From an uncultured Alphaproteobacteria bacterium (GTDB taxonomy: Bacteria > Pseudomonadota > Alphaproteobacteria > Micropepsales > Micropepsaceae), in NCBI GenBank assembly GCA_903857685.1, contig CAIOFO010000126.1, positions 1-50,320 on the forward strand: a DNA stretch of 50,320 nt, given 5' to 3'. The position numbers and the translations under genes were made by a program. Positions 7,054-15,623 of this stretch are shown piece after piece. The stretch's first letter is position 1. The number at the start of each line of letters is the position of its first letter. The notes beneath the pieces are model-generated. The model ran no database searches. It saw nothing but the letters and a program-made list of their open reading frames with translations, and was not told the origin of the DNA.

Positions 7054-9891
7054 ATGAGAATATCTGCGATTGCCGGATTGGACAGGCTGCTGGGCAACGG
7101 CAGCATCCAGACCAAATTCTTTCTTTCCTACGCCATCAAGCTGGCGATCATCTGCGGCGTCGCCTTGTTCGCCCTCGCCGAACTTGGGCAGCTGGCCGCC
7201 ATCAACCACGATTTCGGTTCCGATATCATCCCCGGTATCTCCATTCCGGGCATCCTCAATGATGCGCGCAGCGACTTGCGCACCGCCGAGGCGGAACTGC
7301 TCTATGCCACCACCGCCGACCAGGCCCGGGATACCGAGACCGATATCGCCAATGCCCGCCAGCGCCTGGCGGCGAACCTGCCGCGCCTGGCCCGGTCGGA
7401 CGGCACGCCGACGGAACGCCGGATAGACGCAGAACTGCACCGCCTGCTGCCCCGGCTTCTGGCGGATGACGCGCAATTTGTCGGCCTGATGCGGGCGCAC
7501 CGCACCGCCGAGGCAAACAGTATCTTCATGAGCGGCGTGGGCGGCACGGCGGACCGCATGAGCCAGCTGATAGACGAATATGCCCTGTTCAACGATGCCC
7601 AGGCGGTGGACGCGGCGGCCCGGGCCGACACCACCTACACCCATGTCCGCAACGTCATCTGGATCGCGCTGGTTGTGACCGTCATTCTTTCGCTTTCGGT
7701 TTTCGGCGTGCTGGTCTTCGTGGTGCTGCGGCCCATCCGCGCCATCACGCGCGCGATGACGGCGCTGGCCGAAGGCAAGCTCAATACCGCCGTGCCCGGC
7801 ATCGGCCGCGGCGACGAGATCGGCCAGTTGGCCAAGGCCGCCACAAGCTTCCGGACCATGGCGGTGACGCTGCTCGAAGCCAGGGACCTGGCCGAGGGCG
7901 GCACCAGGGCCAAGTCGCAATTTCTCGCCAATATGAGCCACGAGATCCGCACCCCGATGAACGGCGTGCTGGGCATGACCAATCTTCTGCTGGACACGCC
8001 GCTCAATCCCGAGCAGCGCGAATTCGCCGAGATCGTGCGCGAATCCGGCGAAGCCCTTTTGACGGTGGTGAACGACATCCTCGACATCTCCAAGCTGGAA
8101 GCCGGAAAATTCGAGATCGAGAAGATTGATTTCGACCTGGTCGCCACGGTCGAGCATGCCGCCGCCCTGATGGCGCCCCGGGCGCGGGAAAAGAGCATTG
8201 ACCTTTGCGTCTTCGTCGAACCGGAGGCGCGCGGCGCCTATCGCGGCGATCCCACCCGGGTACGCCAGATTCTGCTCAACCTGATCAACAATGCCGTCAA
8301 GTTCACCGACAAGGGCGGCGTCTCGATCGAGGTCCTGGTCAAGCGCGGCCATGCCCTCCCCGGCGGCACGGACGCCGTGCCGCTGCGTTTCGAGGTCCGC
8401 GACACCGGCATGGGCATGGCCGAGAGCGTGCGCGAACGCCTGTTCCAGAAATTCAGCCAGGCCGACAGCTCGATGACGCGGCGCTTCGGCGGCTCCGGGC
8501 TCGGCCTGGCGATCAGCAAGCAGCTGGTCGAATTGATGGGCGGCACCATCGGCGCCAGCAGCAAGCTGGGCGAAGGCTCGCTTTTCTGGTTCGAGATTCC
8601 CTTCGAGCGTTCGGCGGCGACCATCATCGCGCGCGACCAGCTGCCGGCGCATTTCTCGCGGCTGCGCGCCCTGATCGTGGACGGTCTGGCCGTCAACCGC
8701 GACATTCTCGGCCGCCAGCTGGGCGCCTTCGGCATGAAGACAAGAGCCGTGGAAGACGGCTTCCTGGCCATCGCCGAGCTGGAGCGCGCCTGGCACCGCG
8801 GCCATCCCTATGACCTGGCGTTTCTCACGCTCCAGATGCCGGGAATGGCGGGCGACGAACTGGCCCGCCGTATCCGGGCGATGCCGCATCTGGCCGAAAC
8901 CAGGCTCGTGCTCCTGACCTCCACGGGCCGCGGCGCGGACAGCCCGCTGTCGGAAGCGAATTTCAACGCGGTGCTGGACAAGCCCGTGCGCCACCAGGAG
9001 CTGCTGGACAAGCTGATCAATATCTACGGTACCCACACCGAAAGATTTGCCCCGCCAGTCTCCATGGGCGGTGCAAATGCGAAGCGGCCGGGAGAGGCCA
9101 CAACCGAGCGGCCGCTTCGCATCCTTCTTGCCGAGGACAACAGGATAAACCAGAAATTCGCCTGTGCCCTGCTCGGCGGCGCCGGCCACAGCGTCGAGGT
9201 GGCGGCCAACGGCCACATCGCGGTGGATGCCGTGCGCGATGGCGATTTCGATGTCGTCCTGATGGACATCCAGATGCCCGAACTGGACGGCGTGCAGGCG
9301 ACGCGCCAGATCCGCGACCTGCCCCCGCCCAAATGCGCCATTCCCATCATCGCCATGACGGCCCATGCCATGGCCGGGGCGCGCGAACAATATCTGGCGG
9401 CGGGAATGAACGACTATATCTCCAAGCCCATCCAGATCACGCACCTGATGGCGATCCTGGCGGACGTCGCCGCGCGCCGGCCAAGGCCCGCGCCTGGTCC
9501 CGCCGCGCCGCAAGCCGCCGAAGCGGACGCGCCGGTGCTGGATGCGGCGCAGCTGGCGGACCTGCAAGGCGCCCTGAAGCCCACGGCGCTGCGGGAGTTC
9601 ATCACCCTCTATCTGGGTGATGTTGATCTGCATCTGGAAGAGATTGCCCGTTCGCGGGCGCGCAAGGATTATGGCCGCGTCGCGATCGAGGCGCATGCGC
9701 TGGTCAGCACCGCGGGCAATCTGGGCGCCATGCGCACCAGCGCCGCGGCGCGCCGGCTGGAAACGGCTTGCCGCGATGGCGATCACAAGAGCAGCTATCG
9801 CCTGATCAGCGAACTGGCTGAATCCTGCGCCCAGTCCAGCGCCGCCTTTCGGGCCTGGCTGGAGGATCCCCGCCATCACAGGGCGGCCTGA
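7054..9891 (+). CDS. Membrane hybrid histidine kinase (HAMP-HisKA-HATPase-pseudoREC-REC-Hpt)
   Basis: This is a 945-residue multi-step phosphorelay protein. An N-terminal membrane helix (about 25-50) and a second (about 200-225) flank an extracytoplasmic helical sensor. Then come HAMP, HisKA with H296 ([12 protein letters not shown]), HATPase ([25 protein letters not shown]), two receivers and Hpt. In the first receiver the phospho-acceptor Asp is replaced by T592 (FLTLQMPGM), so it is a pseudo-receiver. The second has D738 in LMDIQMP and looks active. The Hpt histidine is H881 in [14 protein letters not shown] chose ATG 7054 because AAGGGTGGG lies just upstream; the open frame extends further without coding character. 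It follows a receiver-only gene and is 2 bases from the EAL-like gene, so the three form a unit. The sensed signal is unknown. Confidence 0.92.
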   Translation: MRISAIAGLDRLLGNGSIQTKFFLSYAIKLAIICGVALFALAELGQLAAINHDFGSDIIPGISIPGILNDARSDLRTAEAELLYATTADQARDTETDIANARQRLAANLPRLARSDGTPTERRIDAELHRLLPRLLADDAQFVGLMRAHRTAEANSIFMSGVGGTADRMSQLIDEYALFNDAQAVDAAARADTTYTHVRNVIWIALVVTVILSLSVFGVLVFVVLRPIRAITRAMTALAEGKLNTAVPGIGRGDEIGQLAKAATSFRTMAVTLLEARDLAEGGTRAKSQFLANMSHEIRTPMNGVLGMTNLLLDTPLNPEQREFAEIVRESGEALLTVVNDILDISKLEAGKFEIEKIDFDLVATVEHAAALMAPRAREKSIDLCVFVEPEARGAYRGDPTRVRQILLNLINNAVKFTDKGGVSIEVLVKRGHALPGGTDAVPLRFEVRDTGMGMAESVRERLFQKFSQADSSMTRRFGGSGLGLAISKQLVELMGGTIGASSKLGEGSLFWFEIPFERSAATIIARDQLPAHFSRLRALIVDGLAVNRDILGRQLGAFGMKTRAVEDGFLAIAELERAWHRGHPYDLAFLTLQMPGMAGDELARRIRAMPHLAETRLVLLTSTGRGADSPLSEANFNAVLDKPVRHQELLDKLINIYGTHTERFAPPVSMGGANAKRPGEATTERPLRILLAEDNRINQKFACALLGGAGHSVEVAANGHIAVDAVRDGDFDVVLMDIQMPELDGVQATRQIRDLPPPKCAIPIIAMTAHAMAGAREQYLAAGMNDYISKPIQITHLMAILADVAARRPRPAPGPAAPQAAEADAPVLDAAQLADLQGALKPTALREFITLYLGDVDLHLEEIARSRARKDYGRVAIEAHALVSTAGNLGAMRTSAAARRLETACRDGDHKSSYRLISELAESCAQSSAAFRAWLEDPRHHRAA

Positions 9892-9893
9892 TC

Positions 9894-11108
9894 ATGCGGC
9901 ATGCCTTCACCGAGGACTTGAAGGTCGGGGCATCCCCCGCGCTGCTGGAGCGCGGCTGCGTCCAGGTCATCGGCCTGGAAGGCATCAAGGCGGAAATCGG
10001 CGACCGCTGGGAAAAGCTCAAGGAATCCATCTGGGCCCATCTGGAGACGCTGTTGCGCCAGAAGCTCGGCGCCACCGATTTCTATGTCCAGCTCAACGAA
10101 ACCGCCTTCCTGGTCACGATGCCCTCGGCCAGCACCGACGAGGCCCAGATCTTCTGCCTGCGGGTGGCGCATGAACTGCACAACAGCCTGCTGGGCTGCT
10201 GCGATACCGCCAGGCTTGAAATCGCGCGCGCCACCCACACGGCGGACAATCAGCTCCACACCGTGCCCGTGTTCGGCGACCAGCTGCGGCTTCTGGCGAT
10301 CCAGGCGAACCTGATCATACCCAAGGGCGATGAAATCTTCGCTTTCACGGGACTCCACGGCACGGGAACCTTGCCGCCGCAGCCGAAATATTCGCACAAA
10401 TACGTGCCTCTCTGGGATGTGCAGAAGGAAGCCGTCACCACCTATCGCTGCATCTCGCCGGTGGACATGGCATTGGCCGACAATGTCGGCGTCAGCGCCC
10501 AGGCCCGCATGCAGACCGCGCTGACCCTTTCGCGCATTAGCCATGCCACCGGCATGACGGCGGTGCATCTGGCAGGCGGCGACCGCTTCATGATGACGAT
10601 TCCGATTCCCTACGACACACTCTGCTCGCCGGCGGCGCGCATGGAAATCACTGCCGCCTGCCGCAGCCTGTCCTCGCATTTGCGGCCCTATCTGTTTTTC
10701 GAGATCAGCGAACTGCCCTATGGCGTGCCCCAGAGCCGCTTGTCGGAACTGGTCGGCGCCCTGCGCCCCTTCTGCCGCGGCGTCACCACCCAGCTTCCCG
10801 CCCGCATCGCCAATTACGGCGCCTATCTGGGCGTCGGCCTGCATTCCATCGGCCTGTCGCTGAGCGTCATCGGCTCCAATGGCGGGGAAATGGCCAGCGA
10901 GTTGTTCAAGCTCACCGTCTCGGCCAAGCGCCAGCGCATCCGCTGCTTCGCCCTGGACGTGCCCAATGAGGAATTGCTGCGCCAGGCCTGCGCCCAGGGC
11001 GTCAATGTCCTGTCCGGCCCGCTGATCGGACCGGCAAGGGACGAACCCGCCCCCATCAGGCGGCTCTCGCTGGACGAAATCGGCAAGTCCGCGATGATCG
11101 CCGCCTGA
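9894..11108 (+). CDS. Degenerate GGDEF/EAL-like protein
   Basis: This 404-residue cytoplasmic protein has an N-terminal part (about 20-125) that follows the pattern of a GGDEF fold (FYVQLNETAFLVTMP, then CLRVAHELH) without the GGDEF signature. The C-terminal part (about 160-390) follows an EAL fold: YVPLWDVQKEAVTTYRC where EAL proteins have YQPI...EAL, LFFEISELP where they have the EITE segment, and GVNVLSGPLIGP where they have QGY.G.P. The metal-binding EAL and DDFG residues are not present, so neither cyclic-di-GMP synthesis nor breakdown is expected. Such degenerate proteins act as nucleotide receptors or protein-binding scaffolds. It starts 2 bases after the hybrid kinase stop and is almost certainly co-expressed with it. 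The domain assignment rests on pattern reading and is moderate in certainty. Confidence 0.6.
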   Translation: MRHAFTEDLKVGASPALLERGCVQVIGLEGIKAEIGDRWEKLKESIWAHLETLLRQKLGATDFYVQLNETAFLVTMPSASTDEAQIFCLRVAHELHNSLLGCCDTARLEIARATHTADNQLHTVPVFGDQLRLLAIQANLIIPKGDEIFAFTGLHGTGTLPPQPKYSHKYVPLWDVQKEAVTTYRCISPVDMALADNVGVSAQARMQTALTLSRISHATGMTAVHLAGGDRFMMTIPIPYDTLCSPAARMEITAACRSLSSHLRPYLFFEISELPYGVPQSRLSELVGALRPFCRGVTTQLPARIANYGAYLGVGLHSIGLSLSVIGSNGGEMASELFKLTVSAKRQRIRCFALDVPNEELLRQACAQGVNVLSGPLIGPARDEPAPIRRLSLDEIGKSAMIAA

Positions 11109-11111
11109 TCC

Positions 11112-11795
11112 TCAGGCGGCGCGGGCCGCGGGCAGCATATAGCCCCGCCGCCCCACCGTCTCGATGCAGCGGTCGCCGCCGCTGGCCGCCGCCAGCTTCT
11201 TGCGCAGGTGGCAGATGAACAGTTCCACCGTCCGGCTTTCCGGCCCCTCGCCGTCCAGATAGAGATGATTGATGAAGACCTCGGCGTTCAGCGCCGCGCC
11301 GCGCCGCAGCGAGAGCAGCTCCAGCACCTGGTATTCCTTGTTCGTGACATGCAGCTGGGTGCCGCAGACCAGCACATGCCTGGCCGTCAAATTGACGGTC
11401 AGCGGGCCGGTGGTGATCTGCGCATCCGCATGGCCGCGCGACCGGCGCACCAGCGCCCGCAGCCGGGCGACAAGTTCGGACCCGTTATAGGGCTTGGCCA
11501 TCACTTCATCGGCGCCGGCATCCAGCAGCCTGACGCGCTGGTCCATCGCCAAGTTTCCCGCCAGCACCAGCACCGGTATGCGCACGCCCGCCTTGCGCAG
11601 GCCGCGCACGGCATCCAGCCCGCTCATGTCCGAGAGCCGGGACGCCACGATCACGATGTCGTAGTCGAGGCGCCGGCACAGATCGAGCCCGTCCTCGCCC
11701 ATGTCCGTGACATTGACGCAGATGCCTTCACTGTTCAGCAGCGCCTCGGTGGCGGTGCAGGCGGCGCTGTTGCTTTCGATCAGCATGGTGAGCAT
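11112..11795 (-). CDS. CtrA paralogue with a non-phosphorylatable receiver
   Basis: The 227 residues align along their full length with CtrA, the alphaproteobacterial cell-cycle regulator: a receiver (1-118) and an OmpR-type winged helix (about 125-225) with TNKEYQVLELLSLRRG, FINHLY, VELFICHLRKKL and IETVGRRGY. The receiver is broken at the key sites. The acidic pair is replaced (IESN) and the phospho-acceptor Asp51 is A51 (IVIVASRLSDMSG). The Lys in MAKPYNG is kept. It may therefore bind CtrA-like DNA sites without phosphorylation control, or dimerise with or compete against a true CtrA. ATG 11795 starts the CtrA-like sequence exactly. It lies 10 bases after the wall hydrolase on the same strand, so they share a transcript. 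It converges with the EAL-like gene (3 bases between stops). Confidence 0.88.
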   Translation of the reverse strand: MLTMLIESNSAACTATEALLNSEGICVNVTDMGEDGLDLCRRLDYDIVIVASRLSDMSGLDAVRGLRKAGVRIPVLVLAGNLAMDQRVRLLDAGADEVMAKPYNGSELVARLRALVRRSRGHADAQITTGPLTVNLTARHVLVCGTQLHVTNKEYQVLELLSLRRGAALNAEVFINHLYLDGEGPESRTVELFICHLRKKLAAASGGDRCIETVGRRGYMLPAARAA

Positions 11796-11805
11796 GGCGC
11801 GTTCC

Positions 11806-12474
11806 TTATTGCAGGCTGCCGCGAAACGCGGCATCCAGGACTGAGGGCCGAAGCGTCGGCAGGCGGAAAAAGACATGGCTGCCGACCTGTCCGACGCGGA
11901 CCATCTTGGAATCCCAGGATGGGCTGACGAATGTGGAATGGTAATAGGTGGCGCCCTGCGCTTCGCGCTCGGCCGGGACTTCGCCCGCCAGCAGCCGCAG
12001 CGCCAGCACCTGCGCCGCCCGCCACGGCTCGGGCAGCTTGGGCCTGTCGAGCGAGCCGTCGCAGGCAAAAGTGAACTGGCAGAAGGTCTGGCCCGCCCCT
12101 TCATAGACGACATTGCAGATGGTGTGGCCGTGATCGCCGTCGGACAGCCGGTTCATGATGACATCGGCGACCGCGATTTCCCCCGCCTCGCCTTCGCCCC
12201 GCGCTTCGTAATACATCACTTCCGCCAGGCAGCGGCTTTCCGAGACCATCTGGGCCATCGCGGTTGCCGCGGCTGCGTCCTGCGCGATGCGGGCGGGGAT
12301 GGACAAATGCGGCCGCTCGATCGGCGGATGCAGCTCGATCACCGCCGGCGCGGTCGGCGTGACGGCGGGATCGGACACGGCCGGGCTGGTGGATACCCAG
12401 CCGGCGATCACGCTTGCGAAAATGATGGCCAGCAGCGTCGCCGTGATGGCCTGTTTGGGCATGGGATGTTCCAT
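11806..12474 (-). CDS. SleB/CwlJ-type cell wall hydrolase
   Basis: The 222-residue protein has an N-terminal membrane anchor or signal (about residues 8-28, TATLLAIIFASVIAGWV) and a C-terminal hydrolase domain (about 80-220). The domain has the SleB/CwlJ signature: CLAEVMYYEARGEGEAGEIAVADVIMNR followed by CQFTFACDG. The first Glu of YYEARGE is the expected catalytic acid. The family cleaves peptidoglycan as a lytic transglycosylase or related muramidase. Alphaproteobacteria do not make spores; their SleB-like proteins act in envelope remodelling or division. It is the promoter-proximal gene of a two-gene unit with the CtrA paralogue, tying a wall enzyme to a DNA-binding regulator. The second Met (residue 5, MPKQ) is an alternative start. 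Confidence 0.87.
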   Translation of the reverse strand: MEHPMPKQAITATLLAIIFASVIAGWVSTSPAVSDPAVTPTAPAVIELHPPIERPHLSIPARIAQDAAAATAMAQMVSESRCLAEVMYYEARGEGEAGEIAVADVIMNRLSDGDHGHTICNVVYEGAGQTFCQFTFACDGSLDRPKLPEPWRAAQVLALRLLAGEVPAEREAQGATYYHSTFVSPSWDSKMVRVGQVGSHVFFRLPTLRPSVLDAAFRGSLQ

Positions 12475-13075
12475 GGGGTCTACTCCTTGGTGGAAGGTCG
12501 AAGAAGAATGGCGCGCACGCGCAGGGCCGCCCTGGCTGGGCGGTTCCAGCGCGTCTCAAACCCGCGATTGGCGCGCGCCGCCTGGCGGCGGGCGCCGCGG
12601 CGCCAGACGCCGAAATTGGAAATATGATTGCTGCCCATCGCGCAGCGGCGCCAGGCGCCCGGCACCAGCATCCAGCAGCCCCGGCGGCGGCGCTGCACCG
12701 CCATGCCGGCCGGACGAAGCGCCGGCGCAATGCGCGCTTTCACGGTCGCGCACCGGCTGCGCCGGAGGGAGATGGGCGGCGCGCCGATGCGCGAAGTGCG
12801 CCTGCCGCCAAAGGCGCGGCGAGGCAGACGGAAAAATTGCATGAGCCAGGACATTCTGTCGGACTCCGATTGCGTTGCCGTGCTTTCTGCGCGGCGCCGG
12901 AATCAAAGCGCACTCACGCGTCCGGCGCATTGCGAATTGTCAAAAGCGAAAGACGAATTCATCTTCGCGGCGCGAAAGCGGCGCGCATACGCGTTTGCGC
13001 TTATGCCGAATCAGCGCGCATTTGCTGGATTGCGGCGTGCAATACGCAAAACATCTGACTGGCGATCGCGTGAAA

Positions 13076-13083
13076 GTACGTAC
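13076..13083. promoter_or_regulatory. GTACGTAC palindrome upstream of the FixK-like gene
   Basis: This is the same octamer as at 6939-6946, 90 bases upstream of ATG 13173, at a distance suitable for an activator. FixJ is known to activate fixK in rhizobia from a GTA(A/C)GTA-containing site, and a FixJ gene lies in this island, so a FixJ site is a reasonable guess. The match is short. Confidence 0.35.
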
Positions 13084-13115
13084 GCGGAATACCGAACTAC
13101 TGATTCGTTTGAAAA

Positions 13116-13129
13116 TTAACCAATATCAA
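13116..13129. promoter_or_regulatory. Imperfect FNR/FixK-type box upstream of the FixK-like gene
   Basis: TTAAC-CAAT-ATCAA has one perfect half-site (ATCAA) and one with a single change from TTGAC. It ends 43 bases before ATG 13173. Autoregulation is common for FixK proteins and this position would suit repression or activation. It is weaker than the perfect box at 47846. Confidence 0.4.
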
Positions 13130-13172
13130 ATCGTCGCTCGCATGAGGCGCGCGCAAATTTTTGGGGGACGAC

Positions 13173-13895
13173 ATGATCGCACTCAGCACCGCACGCGCCG
13201 CAACACCCGCATTCTTCGCGGAGGCCGCCGCCGCATCCTCGCTTGCGGACGGCGCGGCCCCGGTAACCTTAACCCACCATCTGCAGACCATTCAGTCCTA
13301 TGGCGCGCGCCAGCATTACAGCCGCAACGAAACCATCTTCAACCAGGGCGACGAAGCCGGGCATGTCTACCGGATCGTTGACGGCACGGTGCGCCTTTGC
13401 CGCCATCGCCCCGATGGCCGCCGCTATGTCGTGGACTTCCTGCTGCCGGGCGACGTCATCGGCTTCGTGGAAAGCCCCGACCAGCCGGTCTCCGCCGAAG
13501 CCGTCACCGAGGTCAGCCTGGTTGCCTTCCCGCGCGCCTGCTTCGACCGCCTGGCGCGGGACAGCGCCGAGGCCCGCAAGCAGCTGCTCTGCCACATGTC
13601 GGAAAGCCTGCTCTCGGCGCAGCAGCATCTGTTCGTGCTGGGCTGCCAGAAGGCCACCGAGCGGGTGGCGTCATTCCTGCTGCGCCTGGCTGAACGGCTG
13701 GATGTGATGAGCGGCGAACGCATGGATCTTTTCATGAGCCGCCAGGATATCGCAGATCACCTCGGCCTCACCATCGAGACGATCTCCCGCTCGATCACCG
13801 CGCTGCGCAGCGGCGGCCTGATCTTGATCCCCAATGCGCACCAGATCATCATTCGCGATCTTGTGGCGCTGCGCACCCTGGCGGCGGAGGGTTGA
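13173..13895 (+). CDS. fixK: FixK-like Crp/Fnr-family transcription regulator
   Basis: The 240-residue protein has a cyclic-nucleotide-type beta-roll (about 35-125), a dimer helix (about 130-155) and a C-terminal winged helix (about 165-235). The recognition helix reads LTIETISRSITAL, with E202, S205 and R206 giving the E-x-x-S-R pattern that reads TTGAT half-sites in FNR and FixK. There is no N-terminal cysteine cluster like that of FNR (the cysteines are at 76, 123, 140 and 158), so it is not an iron-sulfur oxygen sensor itself and fits the FixK type, which is controlled through FixLJ. ATG 13173 has GGGGGA 4 bases upstream. A short GTACGTAC site and an imperfect FixK box precede it. It is followed directly by the DivL-like gene. 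The symbol is by homology; other FixK-like paralogues may exist elsewhere. Confidence 0.85.
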   Translation: MIALSTARAATPAFFAEAAAASSLADGAAPVTLTHHLQTIQSYGARQHYSRNETIFNQGDEAGHVYRIVDGTVRLCRHRPDGRRYVVDFLLPGDVIGFVESPDQPVSAEAVTEVSLVAFPRACFDRLARDSAEARKQLLCHMSESLLSAQQHLFVLGCQKATERVASFLLRLAERLDVMSGERMDLFMSRQDIADHLGLTIETISRSITALRSGGLILIPNAHQIIIRDLVALRTLAAEG

Positions 13896-13900
13896 TCGCC

Positions 13901-15598
13901 ATGACCATACTCGTTCCCTTCATCCAGTATATTTCCCAGCCGGTCGTCTCCGTCACCCGCGCGCTGGCCGTGGTCCTGGCGGCGGTGGACCATCGTCCCG
14001 TCAGCGACGGGCTTTCCATCGGTGCGGCCTTCTCCATTTCGGCCGGCCTGGTCGGCATGGCCTGCATCTACTGGGCCTGCTGGATCCATGCGCGGCTCAG
14101 CAATTTCCGCCTCGCCGTGCGCCAGGAAAAGGCCGGCGCGGAAATGGCCGCCCAGTTCCGCGAAGCCCTGCTCGCCAAGGGCAGCCAGCCCATCGTCGTG
14201 CTGCGCAACGGCGCCAAGGAGCCGCAATATTTCGCCGAGGGCCAGGATCTGCTGGCGGCCTGCCGCGCCGGCCAGGACGGTCCCGCCCTTGCGGTGGCGC
14301 AGGAAAATCTGGTGGAAATGGGCACCGCCTTCAGCCTCACGGCGCGCACGCTGGATGACCGGACATTGACCGTCCACGGCATGCCCATCGCCGACCGCGC
14401 CGTGCTGTTTTTCCAGGAAGACGCCAGGATCGGACCCCGGTTCCGCGCCATGCTGGATGCCCTGCCCCTGCCGGTCTGGCTGTATGGCGACGACCTGGCT
14501 TTGCGCTGGGCCAACAGCAGCTTCCTGCGCACCTTCGGCGCCTGCGATGCCGGCGCCGAGGGCAAGACGTTGGAGTGGCTGTGCCCGGACCAGGCCGGCG
14601 CGGCGCGCAGCGCCGGCAAGCCGGTGCAAATGCGCCGCAACGCCCGCATCGCCGATGAACGCCGCAGCTTCCATGTCAGCCTGCTGCCCGCGCAGGGCGA
14701 GATTGTCGGAATGGCGATGGATGTCACCGCCGCCGAACGCACCGAGACGCGCCTGAACCTGGAACTGGACTCAACCACCGACATGATGGACCGGCTTGCC
14801 GTCGCGATTGCGGTGTTCGACGCCGAGCGCCGCCTGACCGGCTACAACCGCGCCTATACCGCCTTGTGGGGTTTTTCCGAGGAGTGGCTGGATTCCCGCC
14901 CCTTGCTGGATGACATCCTGGAACGCCTGCGGGACGGCCGCAAGCTGCCCGAGCAGCGCAGCTTCGCCGAATGGAAGCTGGAGCAGGCCCAGATGTTCGC
15001 CGGCCTGGGCGGCCCGACGGAAAGCCTGTGGCACCTGCCGGGCGGCGCCAGCCTTCGCGTCATCGCCCAGCCGCATCTGTCCGGCGGGATCTTCATCACC
15101 TTCGAGGACATCAGCGAGAAACTGCGGCTGGAGGCGTCGGTCACGCTTCTCTCCCAGGTGCAGCGCGCCACGCTGGACACGATCGAGGACGGCCTGGCGA
15201 TCTTCGGCATGGATGGCCGCCTGATCCAGCACAACAGCCATTTCGCGAAAATGTGGCAGCTGAGCGAGGAAGACCTTGCCAGCCAGCCGCATTTCGCCGA
15301 AATCGCCACCCTTTGCGCCACGCGCATCGGCCGCGACGGCATCTGGGGCATCGTCTCCTGCGGCGTGAACTCTGCCCATCCCGAGAATCTGGGCGAATGG
15401 AGCAAGGCCCGCCGCGCCGACGGCATGCTGATGTCGCTGGCCTTGTCGCGCCTGCCCAACGGCGCCACCGTGGTGACCTTCACCGACCTCACCGACCTGG
15501 AGCGTTTCACCGCCGAGCAGGCCCATGCCCTGCAGGCCGGCGTCCATCAGGCCAGCACCCAGCTCATGGCCCAGACGGCCGGATATGCTTATGTCTGA
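13901..15598 (+). CDS. DivL-like membrane PAS protein lacking the kinase core
   Basis: This 565-residue protein has one N-terminal membrane helix (about 40-62), a coiled linker and at least three PAS-like units (about 180-275, 285-410, 415-530). The layout and phrases such as WHLPGGASLRVIAQPHLSGG, LLSQVQRATLDTIEDGLAIFG and LPNGATVVTFTDLTD resemble the sensory half of DivL, the atypical kinase that controls CckA and CtrA in Caulobacter. In DivL the DHp and ATPase domains follow here. This protein stops 35 residues after the last PAS, in the first unit of an 8-base tandem repeat, and no kinase-like sequence follows in any frame to 15953. It could be a truncated DivL paralogue or a free-standing adaptor. 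ATG 13901 has GGAGG 10 bases upstream and lies 5 bases after the FixK-like stop, so the two are co-transcribed. Confidence 0.8.
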   Translation: MTILVPFIQYISQPVVSVTRALAVVLAAVDHRPVSDGLSIGAAFSISAGLVGMACIYWACWIHARLSNFRLAVRQEKAGAEMAAQFREALLAKGSQPIVVLRNGAKEPQYFAEGQDLLAACRAGQDGPALAVAQENLVEMGTAFSLTARTLDDRTLTVHGMPIADRAVLFFQEDARIGPRFRAMLDALPLPVWLYGDDLALRWANSSFLRTFGACDAGAEGKTLEWLCPDQAGAARSAGKPVQMRRNARIADERRSFHVSLLPAQGEIVGMAMDVTAAERTETRLNLELDSTTDMMDRLAVAIAVFDAERRLTGYNRAYTALWGFSEEWLDSRPLLDDILERLRDGRKLPEQRSFAEWKLEQAQMFAGLGGPTESLWHLPGGASLRVIAQPHLSGGIFITFEDISEKLRLEASVTLLSQVQRATLDTIEDGLAIFGMDGRLIQHNSHFAKMWQLSEEDLASQPHFAEIATLCATRIGRDGIWGIVSCGVNSAHPENLGEWSKARRADGMLMSLALSRLPNGATVVTFTDLTDLERFTAEQAHALQAGVHQASTQLMAQTAGYAYV

Positions 15599-15623
15599 AT
15601 GTCTGAATGACTGAATGTCTGAA
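15592..15623. repeat. Four tandem copies of an 8-base unit (TGTCTGAA)
   Basis: Units begin at 15592, 15600, 15608 and 15616; the third differs by one base (TGACTGAA). The first copy holds the stop codon of the DivL-like gene. Because 8 is not a multiple of 3 and each unit contains TGA, the array stops translation in all three forward frames. Confidence 0.9.

Larger units (their letters stand above)
12475..13172. other. Long intergenic region between the wall hydrolase and the FixK-like gene
   Basis: About 700 bases lie here with no gene I can support. The first 380 bases are very GC-rich and give only Arg-rich translations on both strands. The last 300 bases are less GC-rich and full of GCGC and TGCGC words (for example near 12980-13030). 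The promoters of both flanking genes must lie here. Near the FixK-like gene there are a GTACGTAC octamer and an imperfect FixK-type box, annotated separately. Confidence 0.6.

Noticed and set aside
6853-9879. A 1008-residue open frame antisense to the hybrid kinase
   Set aside because: It has no family features and is rich in Arg, His, Gly and Gln, as expected for the complement of a GC-rich gene. The sense strand carries clear kinase motifs.
12480-12854. A 124-residue Arg-rich open frame just upstream of the wall hydrolase
   Set aside because: About a quarter of residues are Arg, there is no recognisable domain, and several overlapping frames on both strands are open here. Likely non-coding GC-rich DNA.
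12628-13119. A 163-residue forward frame across the intergenic region before the FixK-like gene
   Set aside because: Composition is unlike a normal protein, it has no ribosome site, and it covers the region expected to hold promoters.
13173-13895. A true FNR oxygen sensor
   Set aside because: No N-terminal cysteine cluster for an iron-sulfur centre; FixK type fits better.
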